This document shows, piece after piece, positions 52,532-62,235 of a stretch of DNA of 64,000 bases. The notes beneath the pieces were generated by a model. That model ran no database searches. It was not told the origin of the DNA and was given only the letters and a program-made list of their open reading frames with translations. The position numbers and the translations under genes are program-made. Each line of letters opens with the position of its first letter. Position 1 is the stretch's first letter. The DNA is from Aquimarina macrocephali JAMB N27. GTDB lineage: Bacteria; Bacteroidota; Bacteroidia; Flavobacteriales; Flavobacteriaceae. The stretch is taken from contig NZ_JACA01000003.1 in the NCBI RefSeq assembly GCF_000520995.1, forward strand, positions 62,001 to 126,000, read 5' to 3'.

Positions 52532-53995
52532 TTACTGTTTCTTTGGAGTTTCTTTTAAGATTTCTTTTACGAATTTCCAGTATTTTTGTACTGATGAGAT
52601 GCTTGTTCTTTCATCTGGTGAATGTGCTCCCAAAATTGTTGGTCCAAACGATATCATATCCATATCTGGATAATTCTGCCCCAGGATACCACATTCTAGT
52701 CCTGCATGACAGGCAGCTACGTGTGCTTTTTCACCATTAAGGTTTTGATACAATTCATCCATTACTTTCAAAATTGGAGAATTCATATTAGGAGCCCAAC
52801 CGGGGTAATCCCCACTAGTAGTTACTTCACATCCTATTAATTCAAAAGTAGCTCTCAACTTGTTTGCAAGATCCAACTTAGAAGATTCTACACTACTTCG
52901 GGTTAGACATTCGATAGTGATATCTCCTTTTCCTATCGTTATTTTAGCAATGTTATTAGAGGTTTCTACCAAGTCAGAGATTGAAGCGCTCATAGTATAC
53001 ACTCCATTATGTGCAGCATACAATGCCTTTATTACTCCTTCCTGAACACCTAACTCCATTACCTGTGCTGGTAGATCTGTAGTATTAATTTCTATAGTAA
53101 GATCAGGGTCTGCGATAGAAAGTTCATTCTGGATTGTTTTAGATAACTCTCCTATTTCGAATTCAAAAGCTTTTGCCTGTACTGCATCTACTACAATTAT
53201 AGCGAAGCTCTCTCTTGGGATTGCATTACGCAAGCTTCCTCCTTTTACTTCACTAATCTGTAAGCCAAAATTCTCAAAACCATCAAATAACAGTCTATTC
53301 ATTATTTTATTAGCATTCCCTAATCCTTTATGAATATCCATACCAGAATGCCCTCCACTAAGTCCTGTAATAGCAATAGTATACCCTACTTTACCATCTG
53401 TAATTGGTTCTTCTTTGTAATTTCTTTTTGCTGTAACATCAATTCCGCCAGCACAACCAACTCCTATTTCATCATCTTCCTCGGTATCCAGGTTTAATAA
53501 TATATCTCCATGTAACCATCCTCCTTCTAATCCCATCGCTCCTGTCATTCCTGTTTCTTCATCAATGGTAAATAATGCCTCGATAGCAGGATGTGCAATA
53601 TCTGTAGATTCGAGAATTGCCATAATAGTAGCTACTCCTAATCCATTATCGGCACCAAGAGTTGTTCCTTTGGCTCTTACCCAATCTTCATCGATATACA
53701 TTTCTATACCTTGAGTATCAAAATCAAAATCGGTATCTGAATTTTTTTGATGCACCATATCCAGGTGAGATTGCATCACTACCACTTTGCGATCCTCCAT
53801 TCCCGAAGTAGCCGGTTTTCTAATTAGAACATTACCAACCTTGTCTATCTCGGTAGTTAATCCTAATGATTCTCCAAAATCTTTCATAAACGCAATGACA
53901 CGTTCTTCTTTTTTTGAAGGTCTTGGAACCGCATTAAGATCTGCAAATTTATTCCATATCACTTTGGGTTCAAGGCTTCTTATTTCTGAATTCAT
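52532..53995 (-). CDS. pepD: Aminoacyl-histidine dipeptidase (PepD, M20 family)
   Basis: A 487-residue cytoplasmic dipeptidase that cleaves Xaa-His (carnosine-type) and other dipeptides. The two-zinc site is complete: HLDMVHQKN (His, Asp), TTLGADNGLGVA (bridging Asp), TIDEETGMTGAMGL (Glu pair), LLNLDTEEDDE (Asp) and a late His. The internal lid/dimerisation insert (about 205-380) gives the normal length of the PepD group. It is divergent from the DUF3810 gene. Confidence 0.94.
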   Translation of the reverse strand: MNSEIRSLEPKVIWNKFADLNAVPRPSKKEERVIAFMKDFGESLGLTTEIDKVGNVLIRKPATSGMEDRKVVVMQSHLDMVHQKNSDTDFDFDTQGIEMYIDEDWVRAKGTTLGADNGLGVATIMAILESTDIAHPAIEALFTIDEETGMTGAMGLEGGWLHGDILLNLDTEEDDEIGVGCAGGIDVTAKRNYKEEPITDGKVGYTIAITGLSGGHSGMDIHKGLGNANKIMNRLLFDGFENFGLQISEVKGGSLRNAIPRESFAIIVVDAVQAKAFEFEIGELSKTIQNELSIADPDLTIEINTTDLPAQVMELGVQEGVIKALYAAHNGVYTMSASISDLVETSNNIAKITIGKGDITIECLTRSSVESSKLDLANKLRATFELIGCEVTTSGDYPGWAPNMNSPILKVMDELYQNLNGEKAHVAACHAGLECGILGQNYPDMDMISFGPTILGAHSPDERTSISSVQKYWKFVKEILKETPKKQ

Positions 53996-54175
53996 AATTG
54001 ATGTTTAAATATTGTCAGCGTTATATTATAGATATTTAGCAAAATTCTAAATTTTAAATCAAGTATCAAAGCTTAGAGCTATCAAAGTCATAAAGTTTCT
54101 AAAGTCAAACGAATAGATCCTAAAAAAATTCTTAATTCTTCATTCTAAATTGAGAATTGTAAATATCTTTATCCC

Positions 54176-55240
54176 ATGCAATCTAAGACAAAACTTTATC
54201 TTACAATATTACTTCCTATTCAAATCATTCTTATTCAGATCCTTTCTTTTTTTCCTGAGGTTATAGAACAGTTATATAGTAATGGCTTGTTTGTTTATAT
54301 CTCCAAGGCTTTACGATATGTATTTGGATGGCTTCCATTTTCTTTTGGAGACATTTTATACTGTGTTTTAATTATTATGCTAATACGTTTTTTATTTAAA
54401 AAGGTATTTAAGAAGCATTTGTTATGGAAAGAAATAGTATTGGATATTGGCGCTACTTTATCAATTGTGTATGCGTGTTTTCATATCCTTTGGGGAATGA
54501 ATTACTATAGATTGCCCTTACATGAGATATTACAATTAGATGACAAATATACTGAAGAAGAACTGGTTACCGTTTCAGAAAAATTAATAATTCAAGCCAA
54601 TTCTTTACATCTACAACTAGAACCTAATGATTCTCTACCTATACGCATACCATATTCTAAAGAAGAAATATTTCAAAAAACAATTCCTGCTTACGATCAG
54701 TTACATCAAATATTTCCTGTATTACAATATCACCCTAAAAGTATTAAAACGTCTATATTAAGTCTTCCTCTAACTTACATGGGGTTTAGTGGGTATTTAA
54801 ATCCTATTACCAATGAAGCGCAAGTAAATGGATTAATACTTAATTACAAGACACCTACCACTAGTTGTCATGAAGAAGCACATCAATTAGGATTTGCCAA
54901 AGAAAATGAAGCTAATTTTATAGCTGCATTGACCACTATGAATTATGATGATGTATATTTTAACTATAGCGGAGCTACCTTTGCCTTAAAATTTTGCTTA
55001 AACGATCTTTATCTTCGTAATGAAGAAAAAGCAATTTGTCTTATCGAAAAGTTAAGACCAGGTATTAGAAGAAATTATATTGAAGTAAATGAGTTCTGGG
55101 AATCTTATGAAAATCCCCTGGAACCCATTTTTAAAAGTACTTATGATAGTTATTTAAAAGCTAATAACCAACCTGATGGTATGGATACCTATAGTTATGT
55201 CGTAGCGTTATTAGTTAATTATTATAAGACCAGATTATAG
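54176..55240 (+). CDS. DUF3810 zincin-like membrane protein
   Basis: A 354-residue protein with two or three N-terminal transmembrane helices (about 10-125) and a soluble C-terminal domain with a zinc-protease signature: His232-Glu233-Glu-Ala-His236 in SCHEEAHQLGF, and Glu245 in KENEANF as a possible third ligand. The LTYMGFSGYLNPITNEAQVNG segment just before it is typical of DUF3810. The substrate is not known. It converges on the secreted paralogue pair. Confidence 0.87.
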   Translation: MQSKTKLYLTILLPIQIILIQILSFFPEVIEQLYSNGLFVYISKALRYVFGWLPFSFGDILYCVLIIMLIRFLFKKVFKKHLLWKEIVLDIGATLSIVYACFHILWGMNYYRLPLHEILQLDDKYTEEELVTVSEKLIIQANSLHLQLEPNDSLPIRIPYSKEEIFQKTIPAYDQLHQIFPVLQYHPKSIKTSILSLPLTYMGFSGYLNPITNEAQVNGLILNYKTPTTSCHEEAHQLGFAKENEANFIAALTTMNYDDVYFNYSGATFALKFCLNDLYLRNEEKAICLIEKLRPGIRRNYIEVNEFWESYENPLEPIFKSTYDSYLKANNQPDGMDTYSYVVALLVNYYKTRL

Positions 55241-55245
55241 AGTAA

Positions 55246-55914
55246 CTATAGGGTATTATAATAACCCACAATTCTAATTAGATCATTTTCTTTTTTATAA
55301 TTAAGCCCTTTTGAGGAAACGTACTTTTCGATTTCGTTCTTTTTATCTTCCAAAACTTTCAATATATCTTTCTGTTTTAATTTGATTTTAAGTAAATCAC
55401 CTCCAGCCTTCAATATGAAATAACTACGTTTTTCTATATATTTATCATTCGTTGTCTTTTCATAAGCATCAATTGCATTTTGACCTTGCTTTACCTTCTT
55501 TTCTACCTTCATAACCAAAGAATTCTTCCCTTCTTTTAAAAAGACAAAGAACTGCTTTGTTCCTTCATAATCTAACATCTTATAAACATATCCTTCGTCC
55601 AAAACAACTCGGATATTCTCTCTTTTCAAAACATTGAATATTTCTGTAACTTCAATTTCATCATTTATAGTATTATATCTAACATAGGCTCTACGCATTT
55701 TTTTTCCGTTTACGTATACTGAAGCAAGCTTATTTTCATTTTCATAGTACTGATGCCCAAGAACAGTATTCTTTAGAGGCTTCTTAACAACTACTCGAGT
55801 CCCATAAGCACTCATATTTGCTGTTTCTTCAGCTCCAGCAACCGAACCAATTTTAGTTTGTCCGATAACCAGACAATTTTGCAATAATAAAAGCACTACA
55901 AACAATTTTTTCAT
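55246..55914 (-). CDS. Exported protein of unknown function, tandem paralogue 2
   Basis: A 222-residue exported protein from the ATG at 55914; an open frame reaches 55995, but this start gives a signal peptide (KKLFVVLLLLQNCLVIGQ). The protein matches its neighbour at 56059 over most of its length: GHQYYENEN, VYVNGKKMRRAYVRYNTIND, KMLDYEGTKQFFVFL, and the common end KKENDLIRIVGYYNTL. The Lys/Glu-rich C-terminal half may be a helical coat or binding surface. Function unknown. Confidence 0.78.
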   Translation of the reverse strand: MKKLFVVLLLLQNCLVIGQTKIGSVAGAEETANMSAYGTRVVVKKPLKNTVLGHQYYENENKLASVYVNGKKMRRAYVRYNTINDEIEVTEIFNVLKRENIRVVLDEGYVYKMLDYEGTKQFFVFLKEGKNSLVMKVEKKVKQGQNAIDAYEKTTNDKYIEKRSYFILKAGGDLLKIKLKQKDILKVLEDKKNEIEKYVSSKGLNYKKENDLIRIVGYYNTL

Positions 55915-56058
55915 TTTCTTTAATTTAAATTTTCCCGAAGTAAAGAAACAACTTTTATACATAATATCACCCTTTGCTAAAATACCATTTAACAATCTGA
56001 TATATTACATGTCAATTCTAAATTCAGATAAAATTAAATAGATAAGTCAATTATAAAG

Positions 56059-56739
56059 TTATAAAGTATTATAATAGTTAATAATCTTAATCAGGTCTTT
56101 TTCCTTCTTAAAACTTAGTTTTTTTGAAGAGGCAAACTTTTCAAGTCCATCTTTTTTATCCAAAACTTTAAGAATGTCCTTTTTCTTAAGTTTTACTTTT
56201 TGAACCTCTCCTTTTTTATTGTTAATTATAAAGTATTTATTATTCTCAATATACTTTGAAGGAGTACTAGCATCATAACTGGTTACCGCTTCTTTCCCTT
56301 GTTTTATTTTCTTCAATGCTTTCACCCCCAGAGAGAATGGTCCTTTATTATACACAACAAAAAATTGTCTATCTCCTTCATAATTAAATAATTTATAACT
56401 ATACTTTTTAAGAGCAACTTCTAAGTTATCTACTTTTAGCATATTAAATCTTTTATTATCATCTACATATTCTAGTTCTCCATTAAAAGCATTGTATCTA
56501 ACTAAACATTGACGTACTTGTTTTTTATTCACATATATTGTTGCCATTACATTATTCTCTTCAAAATACTGATGCCCTTTAATAGAAGCGTTTCGAGCTT
56601 TTTGTCTTACTATAATTGTTGAGCTAAAAGGCCCTATCGCTGTCTTACCCCCAGGATCTGAGGCTCCTCCTCCAAAGGTTTCCTGCCCAATCATTACAGT
56701 ACTACTCATCAATAAAAAAAGAATAAAAAAGTTTTTCAT
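56059..56739 (-). CDS. Exported protein of unknown function, tandem paralogue 1
   Basis: A 226-residue exported protein (signal peptide about 1-18, MSSTVMIGQ) and the better-starting copy of the pair with 55246. Shared landmarks: GHQYFEENN, IYVNKKQVRQCLVRYNAFNG, KLFNYEGDRQFFVVY, and the end KKEKDLIKIINYYNTL. A Gly-rich segment (GGGASDPGGK) follows the signal peptide. Divergent from the two-domain amidohydrolase gene. Confidence 0.78.
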   Translation of the reverse strand: MKNFFILFLLMSSTVMIGQETFGGGASDPGGKTAIGPFSSTIIVRQKARNASIKGHQYFEENNVMATIYVNKKQVRQCLVRYNAFNGELEYVDDNKRFNMLKVDNLEVALKKYSYKLFNYEGDRQFFVVYNKGPFSLGVKALKKIKQGKEAVTSYDASTPSKYIENNKYFIINNKKGEVQKVKLKKKDILKVLDKKDGLEKFASSKKLSFKKEKDLIKIINYYNTL

Positions 56740-56891
56740 TATTATAAATTTTGTTGTTAATATTTTGGTAAATTTCTAAAAATTCATAAATATACTAGTA
56801 CAAGTGATGTTAAAACAATCTTAATTAACAACCTCTTTTTATTTCAACCATTATCTTTAAAACCAATTCAATTTTACTTTACACTACACTT

Positions 56892-59876
56892 ATGAAAAAA
56901 CTTCTATTATCGCTTACGGTGATATGCGGAATTTTAAATTCTTACTCTCAGGATTATTTCCCCAAAAATGATGGGGTTAATACTACAAATTCTAATTATA
57001 CCGTATTTAAAAACGCAACGATTCACACAACGCCAGATACTGAGATCAAAAATGGAACTCTAGTTATCCAAAAAGGTAAAATTGTACAGGTAGGAAATTC
57101 TATTTCCGCTCCTGCCAATAGTGTGATAATTGACCTTAAAGGAAAACATATTTACGCTTCTTTTATTGATCCGTTCACCAATTTTGGTATCGAAAAACCT
57201 AAACGAAAAGGAGGAAGTCCTTTTAGTGGTAACCCACAATATCAAGCATCCCGAGAAGGCTATTACTGGAACGATCACATTCGTCCTGAAACTAATGCCT
57301 TAACCTCCTTTAAATATGATGCAAAAAAAGCAACAGAATATGTAAAAGAAGGATTTGGAGTACTTAATACTCATATGCCCGACGGTATTGTAAGAGGAAC
57401 TGGGTTATTGGTAGCTCTAAATAATGAAGGTACAGAAGGTGATCGATTATTAAGTGATCGCTCATCACAGTTCTTATCTTTTTCTAAGAGTAATAAAAGT
57501 AAACAGATATACCCTACATCCTTAATGGGAGCTATGGCACTTCTAAGACAAGTATACCACGATGCCGATTGGTATGCAGGTGGTAATGCCACTAACAAAG
57601 ATCTATCTCTGGAAGCTTTAAACAGGAACAAAAATCTTCCTCAAATTTTTGAAGCGGGAAGCAGAATAAATGGTTTTAGAGCTGATAAGGTTGGTGATCA
57701 ATTTAAAATGCAATACATACTTGTTGGTGGTGGAGATGAATATGCCAGGATCGACAAGGTAAAAGCTACCAATGCCAAATATATAATTCCTCTGGATTTT
57801 CCTGAAGCCTATGATGTTTCAGATCCTTTTATGGCTAACCTGGTAAGCCTAGGAGATATGAGACATTGGAACCAGGCCCCAACAAACCCTTCTGTATTAT
57901 CAAAAAATGGAATTACCTTTTCTTTGACTACACATAAATTAAAAAAGATAGCCGATCTAAAAGGCAGAATTGCAAAAGCAATTGAGTATGGCTTGGATAA
58001 AAAAATTGCCATTGCAGCTCTAACAACCATACCTGCACAGATTTTAGGAAAAAGTAATCTTTTAGGAAGTATTAAAAAAGGAAGCTATGCCAACTTTCTA
58101 ATCACCAAAAGTGAATTATTTTCAAAAGACAATATTATTTATGAGAACTGGGTGCAGGGTCGTAAAAATATAGTGAATGATATGAATGTTACCGATATTA
58201 ATGGTAACTATGAGCTAACCGTTGCCGGAAAAACGTATGATATGTCAATTTCGGGAAAGCCCACAAAACCTAAAGCCGAAATAAAACTTGGCGACACAAA
58301 ATTAGGATCCAAAATAAACTATAAGAATGATTGGGTAACTATTACTTTTACCGATACAGACACTACTAAGGCTAAATACACTAGGATTGTATCCAGTATT
58401 GCCGGCACTCCTAATTTTTGGAGTGGTAAAGCTATTCTTCCTAATGGAGCACAAACTTCTTTTTCTGTTAAAAAGAAACCAGAAAAAGCTTCTGAAAAAA
58501 AGGGTAAAAAATCAACCGATAAAAAAGAAAAACCCGAAGTTCTTCCTGTTGTATATCCTAATATAGCATATGGAAATTCTCAAGTACCAAAATCAGAGTC
58601 GTTACTATTTAAAAACGCAACAGTTTGGACCAATGAAACCGATGGAGTTTTAACAGAGACCGATGTATTAGTCAAAAATGGTAAAATCTCTGCTATTGGT
58701 AAAAACCTTAATGATAGTAACGCCAAAATAATTGATGCTACCGGAAAACATCTTACCTCTGGTATTGTTGACGAGCATTCTCATATCGCAGCGGCTGCCA
58801 TTAATGAAGCTGGACATAATTCTTCTGCCGAAGTAACTATCGAAGATGTTGTATCTCCCGATGATATTGATATTTATAGAAATCTGGCCGGTGGTGTAAC
58901 CTCTATTCAGATTCTTCATGGTTCTGCAAATCCAATAGGAGGACGTTCTGCAATCATAAAATTAAAATGGGGACAGAGCGCTAATAACCTTATTTATCCC
59001 AATTCACCTAAGTTTATCAAATTCGCATTAGGCGAGAATGTAAAACAAAGTAACTGGCAAAGTTTTAGCCGTTTTCCACAATCAAGAATGGGAGTTGAAC
59101 AATTATATATAGATTACTTCTCTCGTGCAAAAGAATATCATAAACTTAAAACAAGTGGTAAACCGTATCGCAAGGATACCGAAATGGAAACCTTAGCAGA
59201 AATTATAAACGGTCAACGTTATATTAGCTGCCATTCTTATGTGCAAAGTGAGATCAATATGTTAATGAAGGTTGCCGAAAAATTTAATTTTAAAATTAAC
59301 ACCTTTACCCATATCCTCGAGGGATATAAGCTAGCAGATAAAATGGTAGCTCATGGTGTTGGAGGATCTACCTTCTCTGACTGGTGGGCATACAAATACG
59401 AGGTTAATGACGCCATTCCTTATAATGCAGCTATTATGCATAAACAAGGTGTAGTTACTGCAATTAATAGTGATGATGGAGAAATGTCTCGTCGTCTTAA
59501 TCAGGAAGCTGCAAAATCCGTAAAATACGGTGGTGTAAGTGAAGAAGATGCGTTGAAATTTGTAACTCTTAACCCTGCCAAACTATTACATATCGATGAC
59601 AAAGTAGGGAGTATTAAAATAGGTAAAGATGCAGATTTAGTATTATGGACAGATCATCCACTATCTATATATGCTAAAGCAGAAAAAACTATAATCGAAG
59701 GAGCCGTGTATTTTGATCTTGAAAAAGATAAGGCTATGAGAAAATCTATTGCAGCAGAAAGAAATAAGCTTTCTACTATGCTTTTAAAGGCAAAAAACAG
59801 CGGTCTTAAAACACAGCCTGCCAAGAAGAAGGAAAAGCAACATTTCGAGTGCGAAACTTTAGAAACTATTAATTAA
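56892..59876 (+). CDS. Two-domain amidohydrolase-family exported protein
   Basis: A 994-residue exported protein (signal peptide about 1-19, LNSYSQ) with two amidohydrolase-type units joined by a Lys/Glu-rich linker (about 528-555). The N-terminal unit keeps the beta-sandwich and barrel pattern (FKNATIHTTPDTEIKNGTLVIQKGK split at TEI) but has no HxH: the equivalent strand reads YASFIDPFTNFG. The C-terminal unit is complete: His629 and His631 in DEHSHIA, then SCHSYVQSE, FTHILEGYK and the catalytic Asp in INSDDGE, followed by SIKIGKDADLVLW. Likely substrates are cyclic amides or peptides (imidazolonepropionase-like), which cannot be fixed. Confidence 0.88.
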   Translation: MKKLLLSLTVICGILNSYSQDYFPKNDGVNTTNSNYTVFKNATIHTTPDTEIKNGTLVIQKGKIVQVGNSISAPANSVIIDLKGKHIYASFIDPFTNFGIEKPKRKGGSPFSGNPQYQASREGYYWNDHIRPETNALTSFKYDAKKATEYVKEGFGVLNTHMPDGIVRGTGLLVALNNEGTEGDRLLSDRSSQFLSFSKSNKSKQIYPTSLMGAMALLRQVYHDADWYAGGNATNKDLSLEALNRNKNLPQIFEAGSRINGFRADKVGDQFKMQYILVGGGDEYARIDKVKATNAKYIIPLDFPEAYDVSDPFMANLVSLGDMRHWNQAPTNPSVLSKNGITFSLTTHKLKKIADLKGRIAKAIEYGLDKKIAIAALTTIPAQILGKSNLLGSIKKGSYANFLITKSELFSKDNIIYENWVQGRKNIVNDMNVTDINGNYELTVAGKTYDMSISGKPTKPKAEIKLGDTKLGSKINYKNDWVTITFTDTDTTKAKYTRIVSSIAGTPNFWSGKAILPNGAQTSFSVKKKPEKASEKKGKKSTDKKEKPEVLPVVYPNIAYGNSQVPKSESLLFKNATVWTNETDGVLTETDVLVKNGKISAIGKNLNDSNAKIIDATGKHLTSGIVDEHSHIAAAAINEAGHNSSAEVTIEDVVSPDDIDIYRNLAGGVTSIQILHGSANPIGGRSAIIKLKWGQSANNLIYPNSPKFIKFALGENVKQSNWQSFSRFPQSRMGVEQLYIDYFSRAKEYHKLKTSGKPYRKDTEMETLAEIINGQRYISCHSYVQSEINMLMKVAEKFNFKINTFTHILEGYKLADKMVAHGVGGSTFSDWWAYKYEVNDAIPYNAAIMHKQGVVTAINSDDGEMSRRLNQEAAKSVKYGGVSEEDALKFVTLNPAKLLHIDDKVGSIKIGKDADLVLWTDHPLSIYAKAEKTIIEGAVYFDLEKDKAMRKSIAAERNKLSTMLLKAKNSGLKTQPAKKKEKQHFECETLETIN

Positions 59877-59890
59877 ACAAAATATAGATC

Positions 59891-59911
59891 AGACTAAGCT
59901 TGTCGAAGTCT
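59891..59911. repeat. REP-like short element between the amidohydrolase genes
   Basis: The 21-nt stretch AGACTAAGCTTGTCGAAGTCT (written here as AGACTAAGCTT plus GTCGAAGTCT) has complementary ends (AGACT/AGTCT) and its complement contains TTCGACAAGCTTAGTC, close to the TTCGACAAGCTCAG type of short intergenic repeat found widely in Bacteroidota. It lies in the 23-50 nt gap between two genes. One copy only was noticed in the window. Confidence 0.4.
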
Positions 59912-59926
59912 AAAATCATAAAGAAT

Positions 59927-61219
59927 ATGAAAAAAATAGTATTCATAATAGCACTGTGTATTATTTCCTTTGGAAAAGTAACAGCGCAGCAAACCCCAGC
60001 AAAAGTTCAGAGTGAAGCAATAACGATCACTGGTGCTACAGCACATATCGGTAATGGAGAAGTTATTGAAAATAGTATTATCATTTTTGAAAATGGAAAG
60101 ATAACAGCAATAGGTACTAATGGAAGTGCCTCTGCAAGAGGAACCGTAATTGACGCTTCTGGAAAACATATCTATCCTGGTTTTATAGCTCCAAATTCTA
60201 CCTTAGGATTAGTAGAAATAGGTGCTGTTCGCGCTACAGATGACGATAGTGAAATTGGAAATTACAACCCACATATTCGAAGCATTATTGCCTACAATGC
60301 AGAGAGTAAAATTGTCGAAAGTATGCGTCCTAATGGTGTTTTAATGGCACAGGTTACCCCTCGTGGTGGTAGAATTTCGGGAACATCATCGATTGTGCAA
60401 TTAGATGCATGGAATTGGGAAGATGCAACTATAAAAGTAGATGATGGTATCCATATCAATTGGCCAAGTTCCTTTACAAGGGGTCGTTGGTGGCTTGGTG
60501 AAGATCCAGGATATAAACCCAATAAAAAATATGCAGAACAAATAACAGAATTGGTAGATTTTATACATCAATCCAAGGCTTCCGTTAAATCAACTAAGAC
60601 AACAGGAAATCTTCCTCACCATGCAATGAAAGGTGTTTTTGATGGATCAAAAACTTTGTTTGTACATGTAAATACAGAAAAAGAAATTTTGGATGTGCTT
60701 AGTTTTTCTAAAGAAAATAATATCAAGAAAATAGTTTTAGTAGGCGCCTATGAAGCTTATAAAGTTGCAGCACAGCTAAAACAAAACAATGTTCCAGTTC
60801 TAACTACAAGAACACACTCTACTCCCAGACAAGAAGATGAAGATTATGATTTACCATATAAAAACGCAAAATTATTGATGGATGCTGGAGTGCTAGTTGC
60901 ATTACAGAATAGCGGGCAAATGGAGCGTGCTAATGCACGTAATTTACCGTTTCAGGCAGGAACTGTTGCTGCACATGGATTAGATAAAGAAAAGGCTTTA
61001 CAACTCATTACTGGTAACAGTGCCAAAATTCTGGGTATTGATAATATTACCGGAACTCTTGAAGTTGGTAAAGATGCAACTCTATTTATTAGTATAGGTG
61101 ATGCCCTTGATATGCGTACAAATCAATTAGAGAAAGCTTTTATCCAAGGACGTGATATTAGCTTAGAAAGCCATCAGACTAAGTTATGGAAACGATACAG
61201 TGAGAAATACACTAAATAA
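59927..61219 (+). CDS. Amidohydrolase-family exported protein with degenerate metal site
   Basis: A 430-residue protein from the ATG at 59927; a TTG start at 59900 is possible but the ATG gives a clear signal peptide (KKIVFIIALCIISFGKVTAQ). The fold matches amidohydrolases (ITITGATAHIGNGEVIENSI, IYPGFIAPNSTLGLVEIGA, ITGNSAKILGIDNITGTLEVGKDATLF split after GIDNITG), but the HxH strand reads GFIAPNSTLG, so the usual first metal ligands are missing. It resembles the inactive N-terminal unit of the neighbouring protein and lies 50 nt after it, so the two probably form a heteromeric complex. Confidence 0.85.
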   Translation: MKKIVFIIALCIISFGKVTAQQTPAKVQSEAITITGATAHIGNGEVIENSIIIFENGKITAIGTNGSASARGTVIDASGKHIYPGFIAPNSTLGLVEIGAVRATDDDSEIGNYNPHIRSIIAYNAESKIVESMRPNGVLMAQVTPRGGRISGTSSIVQLDAWNWEDATIKVDDGIHINWPSSFTRGRWWLGEDPGYKPNKKYAEQITELVDFIHQSKASVKSTKTTGNLPHHAMKGVFDGSKTLFVHVNTEKEILDVLSFSKENNIKKIVLVGAYEAYKVAAQLKQNNVPVLTTRTHSTPRQEDEDYDLPYKNAKLLMDAGVLVALQNSGQMERANARNLPFQAGTVAAHGLDKEKALQLITGNSAKILGIDNITGTLEVGKDATLFISIGDALDMRTNQLEKAFIQGRDISLESHQTKLWKRYSEKYTK

Positions 61220-61234
61220 TAGTCCTAAATACTC

Positions 61235-61286
61235 TTATTAGAGAAGTAAAATCTTTTTAGTTAAAAAGATTTTACTTCTCTAATAA
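61235..61286. terminator. Very long bidirectional hairpin between convergent genes
   Basis: A perfect 25-bp stem (61235-61259 against 61262-61286) with only a 2-nt loop, containing TTATTAGAGAAGTAAAATC and its complement around a CTTTTT/AAAAAG centre. It lies 15 nt after the amidohydrolase stop and 58 nt before the TPR gene's stop, so it very likely ends transcription from both sides, though no T-run follows. Confidence 0.75.
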
Positions 61287-61344
61287 ACTATCTATACTCA
61301 ATGTAGCCAAAAGTATAACTACAGAAGAAATAATACTTTATAAA

Positions 61345-62163
61345 TCAGTTTGGGCAATATTCATCAATAATTGCTATAGATTCTATATCTCCTAGTTTTA
61401 CCAACTTTTTAATATCTTGACAGAAGTCCGTATCTCCTTTAGCCAATTTTGCACCCACTCTTGTTTTTAAAGCTTTTATGTACTCAGGGAAAATTGCTAT
61501 TGCTTCAGAGGTATAAGAAATTGCTTTATCATAGTTTTTTTTCTTATAATGTATATCCCCCAGATTGTTATATGCCATATATGAATCTTTGTTGATCTCT
61601 ATACATTTTTCGTAATATATTATTGCCTCATCGTAGTCTTTTTTATCACTATATAAATTACCTAATCGAAAGAAAGCGAGACTCCAATTAGGTCGTAATT
61701 TCAGAGCTATATTCAGATCTTCTTTTGCTGCATCAAAATTTTTAAGTTTTGTATAAATTTGAGCCCTATCTAACCAAGCCATTTCATAATCTGGTTTTAG
61801 CTCTATAACTTTTGAAAAATCATCTCTCGCTCCTTCTAAATCGTCTAATCTTTCCTTTACAGCTCCCCTAACATAATATGAAATCATTGTATTAGGGCTA
61901 ATCTCAATTGATTTATCTAAATCTGATAATGCTGATTTCCAATCGTGAATTACTGCTTTATATCTACCTCTTTTAAAATAATGTTCGGCTTTGGGCCATC
62001 TGTTGATAAAACGGGTTTCCATTTTAATATATTTCCTCACAGACTCCCAAGACGAAGTATCAGGTAATTTGACAGTATTCGGAATTTCCTGTTCCTGAGC
62101 AAAATTATTAGTACAAAAAATTAAAACAAAAGCTATATTAATAAACTTGAAATGTAATGTCAT
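61345..62163 (-). CDS. Exported TPR protein
   Basis: A 272-residue exported protein (signal peptide about 1-22, CTNNFAQ) consisting mostly of five or six TPR units (about 55-245), each with the A-L-Y/F-A spacing, e.g. YMAYNNLGDIHYKKKNYDKA and LAFFRLGNLYSDKKDYDEA. The last 25 residues hold two cysteines (FCQDIKKL, DEYCPN) that could pair. It is a protein-interaction scaffold; the partner is unknown. Confidence 0.85.
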   Translation of the reverse strand: MTLHFKFINIAFVLIFCTNNFAQEQEIPNTVKLPDTSSWESVRKYIKMETRFINRWPKAEHYFKRGRYKAVIHDWKSALSDLDKSIEISPNTMISYYVRGAVKERLDDLEGARDDFSKVIELKPDYEMAWLDRAQIYTKLKNFDAAKEDLNIALKLRPNWSLAFFRLGNLYSDKKDYDEAIIYYEKCIEINKDSYMAYNNLGDIHYKKKNYDKAISYTSEAIAIFPEYIKALKTRVGAKLAKGDTDFCQDIKKLVKLGDIESIAIIDEYCPN

Positions 62164-62235
62164 ACTTCCTTAATTTTATTTTGATTGTTAAACCTTGTTT
62201 TCAATTAAGTTTTCTGTCATTACAACATACATCAT

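Noticed and set aside
41786..53995. Treating the whole accessory stretch as a mobile island
   Set aside because: No integrase, transposase, direct-repeat ends or tRNA junction were seen; only the gene remnant at 41698 hints at rearrangement.
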